A DNA stretch of 64,000 nt, taken from the NCBI GenBank assembly GCA_037044905.1, contig JBAOKB010000037.1, positions 1,054,001 to 1,118,000 on the forward strand, written 5' to 3'. A program made the translations under genes and the position numbers. Origin of the DNA: Hortaea werneckii (taxonomy: Eukaryota; Ascomycota; Dothideomycetes; Mycosphaerellales; Teratosphaeriaceae). The notes beneath the pieces were generated by a model. That model was not told the DNA's origin. It saw nothing but the letters and a program-made list of their open reading frames with translations, and made no database searches. How positions within the stretch are numbered: the stretch's first letter is position 1; each line of letters opens with the position of its first letter. Shown here in pieces: positions 44,864-55,313 of the stretch.

Positions 44864-45396
44864 GTTGCGAAGACACTCGTGCGTCGATGAGGGATGTCGG
44901 TGTGGTGAAACAGCTGGGAATGCGGACAGCATGCGGGGATACATGGATTGTTGATTGCAAGACCTTCTGGATCATGGTATAGCACAGGGAGATATAGTAT
45001 CGAAAACAAGTTGAAGCGGTGAGAGTTTTAGCCAAGGTGTTGATCACTGCCCCAGATTGATGGGTTTTCTCTCCTGTCCAAGCAGTTTCTCACCGCAACA
45101 TGTTCTGAGATCTTTGACGTTAACTCCAGAATGGGTCAATGTGGAAGTTGGAGATATCGTGGGGGATTTCTGGACAGAGTCAAATAGCGCATTTTGAAGT
45201 TTGACGAACGAACATTAGGGAATTTGCTTCCAAACGCATGAGCTTGAAGCAGAAAAATGCATCCATATGCTATTGACAATCAAGTACATCAAAGTAGAGA
45301 ACGAACAACTGCGCCTTTCCCATCGTCTACAATATTCATGACCCGTATGCGTTTGACATTACTGCCCTGGCCTTCGACCACTGTCTCAAAGACCTT
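44864..45396. other. Intergenic, convergent 3' ends
   Basis: 533 bases between the peroxidase and the small secreted protein. Nothing recognised. Confidence 0.4.
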
Positions 45397-45949
45397 CTAC
45401 TTCGGGAGGTTCTGAGGAGTGTACTTCTGGTCAGGCTTGACGACCTTACCGCCGCTGAGCTGCTTGTCGGTGTATGCCGGGTAGATGATCTGCTTGCTGT
45501 TGTTGTCGACGACAGCCAGAGTCGTGAAGCCCTGGCCTTCGCCGAACTGGCCAGACCAGCCGGTGCTGACGGTGTACTTGCCGCACTTGTTGCTGTGGGG
45601 TTGTCAATAATGGTCCTTGATAAAGTCAATGAGGCTTTTGAACGTACCCGGTAGAGTCAGTCTGCGTTGCAGGGCTGCCGTTGACCTTGAAGGTGCAGGC
45701 GGTGGCTGCATTGCCATCGTTCTGGTTGATGCCGAACGACCAGTTGCAGGTGCCGCCGCCGCAAGTGCGCTTCATGTTCTGGATGGTCCACTGAGAACTG
45801 CACAAAATTGTAAGAATCTATTGCAAGCACGTATTGATGTTCGTGATAGCTTACGTGGTCATCATTGAAACATCGGGCTCGGCCGCAGGAGCAGCAAATG
45901 CAGTTGAGGCCGAGAGAACGGCAAGGACGGCGGAGGTGCTGAACTTCAT
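45397..45949 (-). CDS. Small secreted protein with four cysteines
   Basis: Three exons (45949-45855, 45797-45648, 45592-45397) with 57- and 55-bp introns, all in phase, 146 residues. A signal peptide (MKFSTSAVLAVLSASTAFA) is followed by a short AAPAAEPD propeptide-like segment and a mature domain with WTIQNMKRTCGGGTCNWSF, ATACTFKVNG, NKCGKY and GWSGQFGEGQGFTTLAVVD. Four mature cysteines could form two disulphides. I recall comparable unassigned secreted proteins in Dothideomycetes but know no function. It could be a cell-surface or effector-like protein. Confidence 0.78.
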
Positions 45950-46695
45950 ATTGGCGGCTGGGGGTTGTTGGAAGAAGATTGAAGTTGATGGAGATGCTGT
46001 GCAAGGGCTATTGTGAGTTGTAGTGGATGGTCTTGTGGTTGATGCTGTTGTGATGGATTTCGTTCAACTGGTGAGGAGATTATACAACTTATATATCCTT
46101 ACGCTGGTCCCCTTGCTTGCTCTACCTTGCAGCATGATGGTCATCTGGCATGCAGCCTCATCTTCGGTTGCAACCCTGTCTCGTATTTGCTCCAGGTATA
46201 GATGCGCAGCTAACGCTTCAAGGGAAGCGGTCACGATCCACCCCAGCGTCACAGCTTCGTATCAAGTCCAGCTATGGCTGCTCTGCGCAGGCCCTCTTGA
46301 AGTTAAGCTAGTTCATGTTCCTACTTAGCCTTTGGAGCTCGCCTGGGAGCGTCTCAAGAATAGAGAATTGGCGTAAGAGCTTGTGAGATTCAAGGCAAGC
46401 GCTGGCAACCTTCGTCCGTATTCTAGAAGAAAGGCCAGGCATATTTCAGCTAGCCGGCGGGCAAAGCCGATGGCTCGCGGTTTGTGTAGCATCGCAGCGC
46501 TGCAGCCAGACCCGTACCCGTCCAAATAAAGTTGCGGGGCCACTTCCCGGTCGATCCGCCCCCGTGCAGGTAGTAAAAATAGAAGCGAGCAGACCGAAAC
46601 ACTCGATAGGTAATGCCAAGACTTACTGCGCAGGGTCAGCAGTGCAATATAATACGGAAGAATCCAAATGAGATGCTGGTAAAATAGGTCGGATC
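45950..46695. promoter_or_regulatory. Upstream region of the small secreted protein
   Basis: A TATA-like TATATAAG (minus strand, 46088-46095) lies about 140 bp before the ATG at 45949. The rest, up to the SDR stop codon, shows no gene. Confidence 0.4.
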
Positions 46696-47682
46696 CTATT
46701 CAATATGATCAGCAGACCGCCAAATTTTCGCCTCTTGTTCCAGAAGCTCAATCATGAATTCCGTCTGCTGCTCAATATCCCTTGTCCTGTGTTCGTAGAA
46801 TGCCTTTGCCCCGTCAAGACCTTCCTCGTCGTCCATTGCATCAAAAGTATCTCCAGGATGTACGAACAGACATCTGCCGCGGATCTGCTTGTCGCAGATG
46901 ATTCGCATAGCAGCACTCACGCAATCTTCCACCTCCACCATCCCCAAGCCTCGCTCGTCCATCATAGGCTGCAAAGAAGCTGTCATTGGACTTCTTACGA
47001 TGTGAGGCGCTAGCATGTTGATCCTGCATCCTGACTTATCTGGATGGTGTCGCAAGGACTTGAATAAGCCTCTGACACCCATCTTGGATGCAGTGTACAT
47101 CGAATGAAGTGGTATGGTATTGTATGCAACATTAGAGCCTACAAGTACCAGGACCTTGGCCGCCGGCGATGGTGGCACGGCTTGCCGGAAGTAGTGTATA
47201 GCCAAACTTGTGGTGTACATAGCCCCGGTGAGATTGACATCAAGAAGCCGCGTAGAGGGCGGAGCCGGGTCGCCTGATTCTGATGTGTGATGAAAAGTAG
47301 GCTCGTGGAAGAAAGACGGGCCAGTCAACCCAGCGCACGAGACAACAATGTCGAGCATTTTACTTGGCGAGAGTTGAACGGCTGTCTTGAAGGCAGCGAG
47401 CTGCGATTGCCAGTCGGTGACGTCCGTCCGGTGGGAATAGACGCTGATGAATGGTTATTACTTGGAACGCTGATATAGGCAAAGTCCTTGCATTGCTGTA
47501 CGTACGCCAGACCGCCTCTGCGAAATGTGTCAGCAGCCAGTTCGCCGTCCTCTTCATTAATGTCTGCGATTAGCACAACAGCGCCATTGTGGGCGAGTGC
47601 TCGAACCACGCCATTCCCTACGCCTGAGGCTCCGCCAGTCACCAGAGCCGTCTTGCCCTTGACAAAATCGAAATCAATACCT
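46696..47682 (-). CDS. Short-chain dehydrogenase/reductase (5' end not resolved)
   Basis: Exon 47682-47506 (acceptor CTCCAG, first exon missing) joins 47443-46696 over a 62-bp intron (GTACGT...ATCAG). Cofactor motif: KTALVTGGASGVGNGVV (TGxxxGxG), then ADINEEDG, which suggests NAD(H) preference because of the acidic residue after the second strand. The SCAG motif, catalytic Ser in VLVGSN, and YTASK (Tyr and Lys) are complete. The C-terminal part resembles 15-hydroxyprostaglandin-dehydrogenase-like fungal SDRs. The initiator exon should lie within about 47700-47860; a candidate ATGCTGACCGGC exon there does not match the required phase. Substrate unknown. Confidence 0.82.
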
Positions 47683-48151
47683 CTGGAGAAGTTGACGGGG
47701 GAGATGTACGTTGGATTTGAGTGGACATTGAATCATAATTATCTTCCAATTACCTTCAGGTGCACTAGGACTCACGTAACAACGACTTTATGAAGGCGTT
47801 TATGACTGGAAGGGTGAGCAAGCCGGTCAGCATGAATGCATAGAAGTGCAAGCCTGTACGACCTCAACGCTCAGCTGCACAAGCTAACCCCGAAAAGGAG
47901 AATACGGTTAACAACACAACTTTCAGAAGTCTAGAGACGTGAACAATTGTGAATCATGAAATCTCGTAGTAGTTCCAAGCACTACTTCACGATAGTGAAC
48001 GTCAGCACGTGCACCGCAGCAACCTTTCATCGGAAGTCTACCCGCTCCAGTATCTGTCTCCTACTCGCAAAGCCAGCAGATCCTCGTATTGCGCATCATC
48101 GTGCCATATGCATCTCGCTACCCTATACATCCTCAATAACCCGTGTTACAT
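47683..48151. other. SDR 5' region and RACK1 3' end
   Basis: Should contain the unresolved first exon of the SDR gene. Otherwise nothing identified. Confidence 0.4.
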
Positions 48152-49290
48152 TTAAGCACGGCTCATGACACCCCAGGCACGGATCTTGTTGTCGGTGTAA
48201 CCGGCGAAGAGAGTCTGGCCGTCAGCAGACCAGGCGAGGGAGATACACTCCGGCTCACGGCTCTTCTTGCCAACCTCCATGTACTCCGGCTTGAGCTCAT
48301 CAACCTTGCTCTTCTTCTCGAGGTCGAAGATGATGATGCTGGTGGCGGTGGCAGCGCACAGCCAGTAGCGGTTTGGCGAGAAGACGAGAGCGTGGATCTC
48401 GTCACCGGCGGTCAGAGAGTACAGGTGCTTGCTCTCGTTCAGGTCCCACAGCATGGTGGTACCGTCCTTGCCACCGGAGGCGCACAGGGAGCCGTCAGGG
48501 GAGATGGTGACGGTGTTGATGTAGCCGGTGTGACCGATGTGGTCGGTCTGAATGCGGCAGGTAGCGAGCTCCCAGACCTAGTAGAATGTTAGCCATGTGC
48601 CGAGTCGAAACAGGATGAATCGAGGCAGCGAGTCCAGGCTGTATCAGTGCGCCGGTGAAGGCAAATTGTGTCTCATAGCCCTTAGGCTCTGAAGTAGCAA
48701 ATACTTAAATATAACATCATACGAAGCGCTGGACTGCTGGACCAAGATGAATGGTTAGAACGTACCTTGACGTACTTGTCCCAGCCAGCGGAGACAATGA
48801 CCGGGTTCTGCGGGTTGGGGCTGAAGCGGACGCAGCTGACCCACTCGGTGTGGCCCTTGTCGGTGATGGTGTACTTGCAGTCACCGAGGGTGTTCCACAG
48901 CTTGATGGTCCTGTCGCGGGAGCCAGAGACGATCTGGCGGTTGTCCGCGGAGAAGGAGACGGACAGAACGTCGTTGTTGTGGCCGACGAAGCGACGGGTG
49001 GTGACACCGGTGCTCAGCTCCCACAGACGGAGGGTCTTGTCCCAGGAGGCGGAAAGAGCGTAGGCGCCGTCAGAGCTGATCACACAGTCGCTGACAATGT
49101 GGTTGTGGCCCTTGAGGGCGCGCTTCGGGTAGCCGTAGGAGGTCTCGTCGCGGGTCAAGTTCCAGACGATGAGGGAACGGTCACGCGAGGCGGACAGGAG
49201 CATGTTGGGGTTCTCGAGCGAGGTGGCCAGGCTGGTAACCCAGCCGGAGTGGCCCTCGAGGGTGCCGCGAAGGACGAGCTGCTCAGCCAT
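48152..49290 (-). CDS. cpc-2: Guanine nucleotide-binding protein beta-like, RACK1/Cpc-2 (Asc1)
   Basis: Two exons (49290-48766 and 48577-48152) give 316 residues, the exact RACK1 length. Seven WD40 repeats can be counted, starting LEGHSGWVTSLA and including LSASRDRSLIVWNL, LKGHNHIVSDC, ALSASWDKTLRLWEL, FVGHNNDVLSVSF, IVSGSRDRTIKLWN and the terminal LFAGYTDNKIRAWGV. RACK1 binds the head of the 40S ribosomal subunit and scaffolds signalling and translational control; the Neurospora orthologue is cpc-2. The single intron is unusually long for this window (188 bp) and carries a C/D snoRNA. An in-frame Met further upstream (49365) is not used because MAEQLVLRGTL is the family start. Confidence 0.96.
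48641..48722 (-). ncRNA. snR24: Box C/D snoRNA in the RACK1 intron (snR24/U24-like)
   Basis: Within the 188-bp intron (48765-48578, minus) lie a C box ATGATGT (48720-48714) and a D box CTGA (48647-48644), with flanking GTAT/ATAC that can form the terminal stem. Between them is TATTTGCTACTTCAGA followed by a short hairpin (GCCTAAGGGC) and ATGAGACA. From memory the 16-base segment, ATGATGT and ATGAGACA also occur in S. cerevisiae snR24, which resides in the intron of ASC1, the yeast RACK1 gene. It would guide 2'-O-methylation of large-subunit rRNA. The bases just before box D (CACCGGCGCA) differ from the yeast guide, so the second target is uncertain. Confidence 0.78.
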
Positions 49291-51010
49291 GTCGTCGGTG
49301 TTGAGGTAGAGTGAGAAAGAAGGAGGGGCAGCTACGTTGAGAACGTCAGTAACAATATTGAGCAACAGCCTGGGTTCTTGAGCGTGGTCCTACCTTTTTG
49401 ATATGGAGATGGCACGAGTGAAGCAAACGGGCAGTTTCGCATCTTGAAATCCAAAAAGTTCGCCCAATTCGAAGCCGTGCGCAAATCTTGGCAGTCAAAG
49501 CGCTCCAGAGGCGGGAGGCGCCTCTGCGAGCCGGAAATTCCCGCTGTTCCAATGACTACCTACTGTAGCTCCTAACCTATGAATGCCTTCCAGAAGTAAT
49601 GCACAATACGTACCATCTGACATCACGCGGTGACCACAGCCGTACTGAACGTTGGAGCAGTGAGTACCAACTTGGCTCGAGTCAATCTCCCCATGGCAGA
49701 AATGGGCAAAGAAAACGGATCAAGAGACGAAAGCCATGTGCACAGGTGAGACGCTGCGACATGGACGCACCATGTACTTCAAATTCCTTTGCACATCGAA
49801 AGGCAAGTGCAAAATAAGCACCTCGACAACCTTGCGCTCCTGTCATAATTAAAGCATGGAACTCGACCATCAGCTGACCTTCGGTCTTGATGCTGCCAAG
49901 AAAGGCCCCGATAAGCTATGGGCACAGGGTGAGGCAACACCTCTTGCTGTATCTCGGCACCTGGTTTGGATCTTCTCCCATGGTGTGTGCCATCAAACTC
50001 CTCGAATAGGTTCCTTTGCTTGAGCGGAAGCTGCTTCCTGGAGATTCGAAAGCCGAAGGAATTGTCGTTCATGCCTCTTGCACGACCTTGCACTCCTGCA
50101 ATCAGGCTTCTTGAGCATGGACCTACAGCTGCACACATTCGATTGTCGTTTTGCTGAAGACGGTATGCGCAGACGGTCGCGATTTGCTCTGCACAGCTAT
50201 GTACTAACGGCCACGGTGATTTCGGCGCCGGCGGGCACAGGCGGTTCAGGCGACAAGTCACATGCGGCGGCGTTGGTCAAAGCGATGCGGCATGTCTTAT
50301 CTTGTATATCGGCCCGGAATGTGACCAAAAACACGGCATCGGCTCGGAGAGGAATGCACATTGCTTCGGCTATCTCTCAAGCCGAACGTGCATAACGACG
50401 GCAAGCCGACTACTGTATCAGGCTATCAGCCTATCAACCCACGATCGAAGGGATAAACTCATCTTTAGTGCTCGGCTCTTCCATAGCTTGGTCAAGTTCA
50501 AGCTATGCAGCACATGATTTTGAAGCTGATTGAACCCCCCTTGTAGGAAGCTCCACTTGTAAAGACCTTACCGAAGTTGACGTCCACGAGCAATGCCACA
50601 CAATGCGGTTACTCAGGCAGCCTTTTACCAAACGAAACCAAGCCTGGCATATCCTGGACAAATCACGAAGACCAATTTCTTTACGGTGCACATGTGGACA
50701 TGTAGGCGATTGGATGCCGCAGTCTCATAGGGAGGCACTATTTTCCATAGTAAAAGAGCGCTCAAACAGGCATTTACACTGTCTAACTAGGTAATTAACA
50801 TAGGGCAAGACTACCACATTCCTGTGGCTTTCGGGCCTTGTGTCGGTCGCTTCACCGTGGCAACCCAATTTAAGTCGGTATCCTCTCCTGATGTCGGCTT
50901 GCCGAAGATTCGGCCCGAGTTCCTACAAGACGCAGACATATTTTTAATGTCAACTGCGCTTCCTTTCATTTCAACCACATCGCAAATCGGGGCTGAAAGC
51001 ATCCATCTCA
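49291..51010. other. Intergenic between divergent RACK1 and collagen-like gene
   Basis: 1.7 kb. The part near 49290-49420 is the RACK1 leader and may include a 5'-UTR intron. Frames such as 50261-49779 (minus) have no domain. No tRNA or other RNA recognised. Confidence 0.4.
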
Positions 51011-52994
51011 ATGTGGTTTATCAATCCTGAACTTCGGAGCCTGGTATATGTGGCCTGCACAACGCTTCTGCTGCATCCTCGATCAGCAGAATCACAGGGA
51101 CTTTGCAGCGCTTCTCCTTATTTGCAAACAACGGTCTATGAGCAGGCGGTGTCGATCAACACTGATGTTCTCACCAACACAACATTCTTCCCCATCCCGG
51201 AGGTTGCCATCACAGTCAGCAATGCGCCAACGTCGATTAATGGCGTGACAACGTTCCACTGGACAAAAACACAAACAGAGGTCGACTCTATAAGGGTGTC
51301 TCGCGCAAGCTCTGTCCTTACTGCGACACCGACAGTCGCACTGAACGAGTTTGTACTTATGATTCAGCCGCATGTACAGCGAACACATGACAAGCGGAAA
51401 TTGAATTCAAAGAGGCAGTCGGGAACCTACTATGTCAGCTCAGGTGAGAGGACGCTGCGTCGAACTTCACGGCGCTTGGAAAAATAGATGTTTCTTGTTG
51501 ATAAAGCAATGCTAACGAAGATGGGGGGTTTAGAGGGCTCCGTCACGAACGATTGCACATCCAGTCCAATTTACTCTATCAACGCTGGACAACTTACCGC
51601 TACCGTCAAAGGCACAGTATACACGTATTCAACTTCTCCTGGGGTGGCTTACGCACAATTTGTCCCTGCAACAATTCCTGGAAGTATTACCACGACATTC
51701 GCGCTGGGTGGCGGTGGAATCTTGAATTGGCTCAACGAAGGCTTCTACAACGGGCAAGCATCATTCTGCACCCTCAGTAACGGCACAATATATGCCGTCT
51801 TCCAGCAAGACTCGCAGCCGGCCGGCTGCCTCTTCATTCAGCTGTCGCTATTTTCTGTGTCTTCTTGCCAGGCCCTAGCATTGTCTACGATAACAGGTCC
51901 TACCGGTCCGACCGGGCCTTCAGGAGCCACGGGGCCGACGGGCATCACGGGAGCAACAGGGGCAACAGGTCCTCAAGGTGCTCAGGGACCTGTGGGACCT
52001 ACAGGTCCTCAGGGTACCCAGGGAATTCAAGGGCCGAGTGGCGCGTTAGGCCCCACTGGCCCGACAGGAGCCACGGGAGCTACGGGAGCAACGGGGGCAA
52101 CGGGGGCAACGGGGGCAACGGGGGCAACGGGGGCAACAGGAGCAACAGGAGCAACAGGAGCAACAGGAGCAACAGGAGCAACAGGAGCAACAGGAGCAAC
52201 AGGAGCAACAGGAGCAACAGGAGCAACAGGAAGCCAAGGGCCTAGTGGTCCAACTGGACCTACCGGCCCAACCGGCGAGCAGGGGGTTCAAGGCCCTACT
52301 GGGATAAGCGGCGCGGTTGGGCCAACTGGGCCTACTGGCTCGACGGGTCCACAAGGCAGTCAAGGTGTCCAGGGAGCATCAGGCGTTCCTGGCATGCCAG
52401 GCGCAGTAGGGCCAACGGGTCCTCAGGGGAGCACTGGGCCTTCAGGGCCTTCAGGGCCGAGTGGTAAGTATACAATAATAGCCATCGAGCGGTTGTCTTT
52501 GTTTTGGGGACACATCTAACAAATGTTCAGGCCCTTCAGGACCTCCTGGCCCAACGGCATCGCCTCTATCTCTCTTCGATTATCTGGGCTGCTACGCACA
52601 AAGTGGCACGCGAACATCTACTTCCGGCCTCGCCTTACCATCTTGGCAAGCAACGTATACAACGCAGGCCAATTTCCAATGCATTACCACTTGCACTACG
52701 AAAGGCTTTACCTATGCTGGGACGGTCAATGTGGGCTACACAAGCTTTGATTGTTGGTGCGGTGATAGGATTAATTATGTCACGTAAGTTTCATAATCAC
52801 AGATACAGGCGGAACTCGACTGATTAATTTTTACGAATAGGTTGAGCGGTGGTCTTCTGGGTGTGGGTTCAGTGACTGGAGAAGCTGGGGAGAACAATTG
52901 TTATACGTGCAACGGAGCTGCCACACAAGGTGGTGTACCTGGGCCGTGCGGGAATAGCACCACAACCATGGCCATCTTTGCGAGATCGTTCTGA
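51011..52994 (+). CDS. Secreted collagen-like repeat protein with C-terminal WSC-like domain
   Basis: Four exons (51011-51443, 51534-52463, 52531-52783, 52841-52994), phases consistent, 589 residues. A hydrophobic N-terminal segment (LVYVACTTLLLHP) probably serves as signal peptide. An N-terminal domain with a dibasic KRQSGTYYVSS stretch follows, then a ~190-residue collagen-like region of G-x-T/G-P-x triplets (GPTGPTGPSGATG...). The C-terminal ~100 residues start YLGCYAQSG and contain FDCWCGD, NNCYTC and PGPCGN, a WSC-like cysteine pattern. WSC domains bind cell-wall polysaccharide, so a wall-associated or adhesive filament is plausible. The acceptor of the first intron is ambiguous (51534 or 51507); both keep the frame. 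Confidence 0.78.
52085..52228 (+). repeat. 9-bp tandem repeat coding Gly-Ala-Thr x16
   Basis: Sixteen head-to-tail 9-mers: one GGAGCAACG, five GGGGCAACG/A, then ten identical GGAGCAACA. The two homogeneous blocks point to recent slippage within the collagen-like gene. Length always changes by whole Gly-x-y triplets. Confidence 0.95.
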
Positions 52995-53385
52995 AAAACC
53001 ATGCTCTTGTCGTGTAGGAATGTGAGTGCCAAGGGGATAATGCTTGCTTGCGCACTACAGGATGCCAAGTGGGTCGCGGATGTTGGTGGATAATCTATTA
53101 ACGAAATGTTCTCTTCAAGCAGCTCAAAGGGCGTTCAATGTTCAGGCCGTAATGCCAATGATTGTCAATCCAGATTGATTGGGCGATGTGAAGAGGAGGT
53201 ATTGCCTTTGCTGCCCCACTTTAAATCATGCCTGAGGCATGTGCCGAACGCATCCGGCAGGCACACCTCTGAACATCTGCAGCTGCTCTCACACACGTCC
53301 CATCAATTCCTCGACTATCAGCACTCGATCAGAATCAGCTATACTTTTCTCTCAAGACGACTGTACATCAGACCATCCCGCCATC
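52995..53385. other. Intergenic
   Basis: Between the collagen-like gene and the DUF3253 gene. Nothing recognised beyond a CT-rich leader. Confidence 0.4.
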
Positions 53386-53784
53386 ATGTCCATCTTCATG
53401 AACTGGATCTGGTCCAGCGGGAAACCCAAACAAGTCTCTTCAACCGACGCATCCCACGACCCTCGCCTCCGCTTCCACATGCAGACCTTCATCGACAACA
53501 CCGAGCCGCCTGCGAGCTTCAAGGCGTCCGAAGTCGCACAGGCGATGTCACCTACCGAGCTCGCGAACCTGGGCTATGAAAGGTGGGAAGAGCTGATGCC
53601 GGCTGTAATCGAGCTGGCTTTCGAGCTTAGAGAGATTGGGGATTGTGAGATCATGAAGAAGGGAAAAGTCCTGCCGGATGATGTCGGGCCGTATGATATT
53701 GAGGGAGGTATCAGGATTAGGAGGGTTGCGGACTTCGAGTTCCAGTCAACAACTTTCGGCAGCAGGGATGCATGGTTGACTTGA
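53386..53784 (+). CDS. DUF3253-like small protein
   Basis: 132 codons from ATG 53386 (MSIFMNWIWSSGK) to TGA; the frame is open further upstream but the leader is compositionally non-coding. The block ASFKASEVAQAMSPTELANLGYERWEELMPAVIEL, then a Glu/Leu helix, MKKGKVLPDD, VGPYDIEGGIRIRR, matches my memory of the DUF3253 domain (winged-helix-like, found in bacteria and fungi). No biochemical function is known to me. No intron. Confidence 0.68.
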   Translation: MSIFMNWIWSSGKPKQVSSTDASHDPRLRFHMQTFIDNTEPPASFKASEVAQAMSPTELANLGYERWEELMPAVIELAFELREIGDCEIMKKGKVLPDDVGPYDIEGGIRIRRVADFEFQSTTFGSRDAWLT

Positions 53785-54124
53785 GGTGGGAGCTGCTGTC
53801 CTTACAGTTTGCGCTGTTTGAAGCTGCAGGCGTCGAAGTGATGGTTTACTCGTGTCATTGTTCGCAGCGGTGCGAATGTGGAACATGCTCAGCTGAGCCT
53901 GTCTCACACAGATTTTGCTTTTACGAAGAGACAGACTGTCTCTACCGCAAAATGTCTCGTATTCCGAGACCTACCAAGGCGTGTTAAATGGCGTGTGCCT
54001 ACAGCATATTTACCTGCGTGAATCTTGTCGTCGCTACATCTTGGAAGCAAGGACGCACACTCTTTTGGATTTTACACGGCTCTGGGACCATTGATTTCGC
54101 TGGAAAGCATATCGCTGCTTCAGA
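53785..54124. other. Intergenic
   Basis: Promoter region of the RING-like gene. Nothing else seen. Confidence 0.4.
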
Positions 54125-55045
54125 ATGGCCGATCGACTCTTGACTACTACCTCTCACCAAGACAATGAGCGGCTCCGACAGCCCAACTCCGAACGAGCTC
54201 TCGCCATCCTGGTAGACATCAACTCCCGTGTCGAAGCCATTCAAACCGCCACGACACAAATCAACAAAGACCTTGCCAAGCTCCGCGACTCTCTTTCGCC
54301 GCAGCCAACATCCGAGCCAGATAATCGTCCAGAATGTCCGATCGATCTCGAACCCATCAATGCCGAAGATGCCGAGGCCCTGCCCTGTGGCCACGTCTTC
54401 CATTCAGCATGCATCGCCACCTGGCTAAGACAAAGCAACACGTGCCCAATCGACCGATCAACGATTCTCAATGGGAATGAGCAGCTCCAGCAGCAGCAGG
54501 ACCCTCCCTACGAGTTGTCAGCCGATGCCCTTCAGATCACCATTCCTGGAGCCTTTCCCTCCTCCGACACTGCGGAGGACTCCCGAAGCTCCCCGCTCCC
54601 CTCTGCTGACCAGCACAACTGGGACACGACTCGCCCTCCTAGCCGGGCTTCATCGACACCCTCCACTACATCGGAAACCAGGCCCTCTCAACAATCATCC
54701 ATCCAGCAAGTGGCTTTCCTTCGCCAGGTGATCATGGCATCAGAGAGCTTAGAATCGCGGGCGCAGACAAGAATTGCGCAGCGGGTTGAGATTGATCTTA
54801 ACCGGGCCTTCATTGAGTCCCTGCGAAGACTGCGCGAGGCTTCATTTGCGCGTATGCGGGAAATCTTGAGGCGGGACTTGTGGGAGGAGAACATTGAATA
54901 TGAGGAATGGGTGACCTGGATGGAAGGAATTCGAGGGCTGGCTGATCAAGGAGGGCTTGATGGGCTGTTTCAGGAGCATTGTCTATGTCTATGGGTGGCG
55001 CTTGATTGTAGGATGTCGCTGAATGCACCAGATTGCAGAACGTGA
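54125..55045 (+). CDS. RING-H2-like zinc finger protein with Asp at two ligand positions
   Basis: A single exon of 306 codons. Residues 71-111 form a RING-H2-like motif: CPIDLEPI, then LPCGHVFHSACIATWL, then CPIDR. Cysteines and histidines are C71, C88, H90, H93, C96 and C107. The usual second Cys of the first and last pairs is Asp (D74, D110). An N-terminal coiled-coil-like helix (about 24-58) precedes it. A Ser/Pro/Gln-rich linker and a C-terminal helical region (about 200-290, Arg/Glu-rich) follow. By analogy with RING-H2 proteins it may be an E3 ubiquitin ligase; Rbx1 shows that Asp can bind zinc in the last position. No specific family recognised. Confidence 0.75.
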   Translation: MADRLLTTTSHQDNERLRQPNSERALAILVDINSRVEAIQTATTQINKDLAKLRDSLSPQPTSEPDNRPECPIDLEPINAEDAEALPCGHVFHSACIATWLRQSNTCPIDRSTILNGNEQLQQQQDPPYELSADALQITIPGAFPSSDTAEDSRSSPLPSADQHNWDTTRPPSRASSTPSTTSETRPSQQSSIQQVAFLRQVIMASESLESRAQTRIAQRVEIDLNRAFIESLRRLREASFARMREILRRDLWEENIEYEEWVTWMEGIRGLADQGGLDGLFQEHCLCLWVALDCRMSLNAPDCRT

Positions 55046-55094
55046 GATGCTACGGATTTCGATATGTGGCAGAAGGCAGAAACAAAGGAAATTC

Positions 55095-55117
55095 AAAAAA
55101 AAAAAAAAAAAAAAAAA
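55095..55117 (+). repeat. A23 homopolymer tract
   Basis: Uninterrupted run of 23 A shortly after the RING-like stop codon. Comparable T tracts are at 42720-42738 and 62513-62529. Confidence 0.9.
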
Positions 55118-55313
55118 GTTGAGAAACTTTGGCCTTTGACTCGAAGACAATCGCATTACTTCGTTTGCTTTGTGCCTGGGTCTTGGAGCTCTAATTTCTT
55201 TGCTGACTGGCTTCTACCGTTCGACGTTGCAGATCCGCGAAAAACACCATGGTTTTCAATCTAAATATGCACGGCCCGTCTTTTTCCCGCCACGAACCTT
55301 GCAACTCGCCTCG

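Noticed and set aside
48751..49314. 187-codon plus-strand frame
   Set aside because: Opposite the RACK1 WD40 repeats; Val/Gly-rich shadow.
49779..50261. 160-codon minus-strand frame
   Set aside because: No recognisable motif or signal; nothing supports expression.
52085..52228. CRISPR-like array
   Set aside because: Head-to-tail 9-mers without spacers, inside a fungal coding region.
52046..52363. Cys/Ser repeat protein (CCSCCS) on the minus strand
   Set aside because: It is the reverse reading of the Gly-Ala-Thr minisatellite; no start context or signal peptide.
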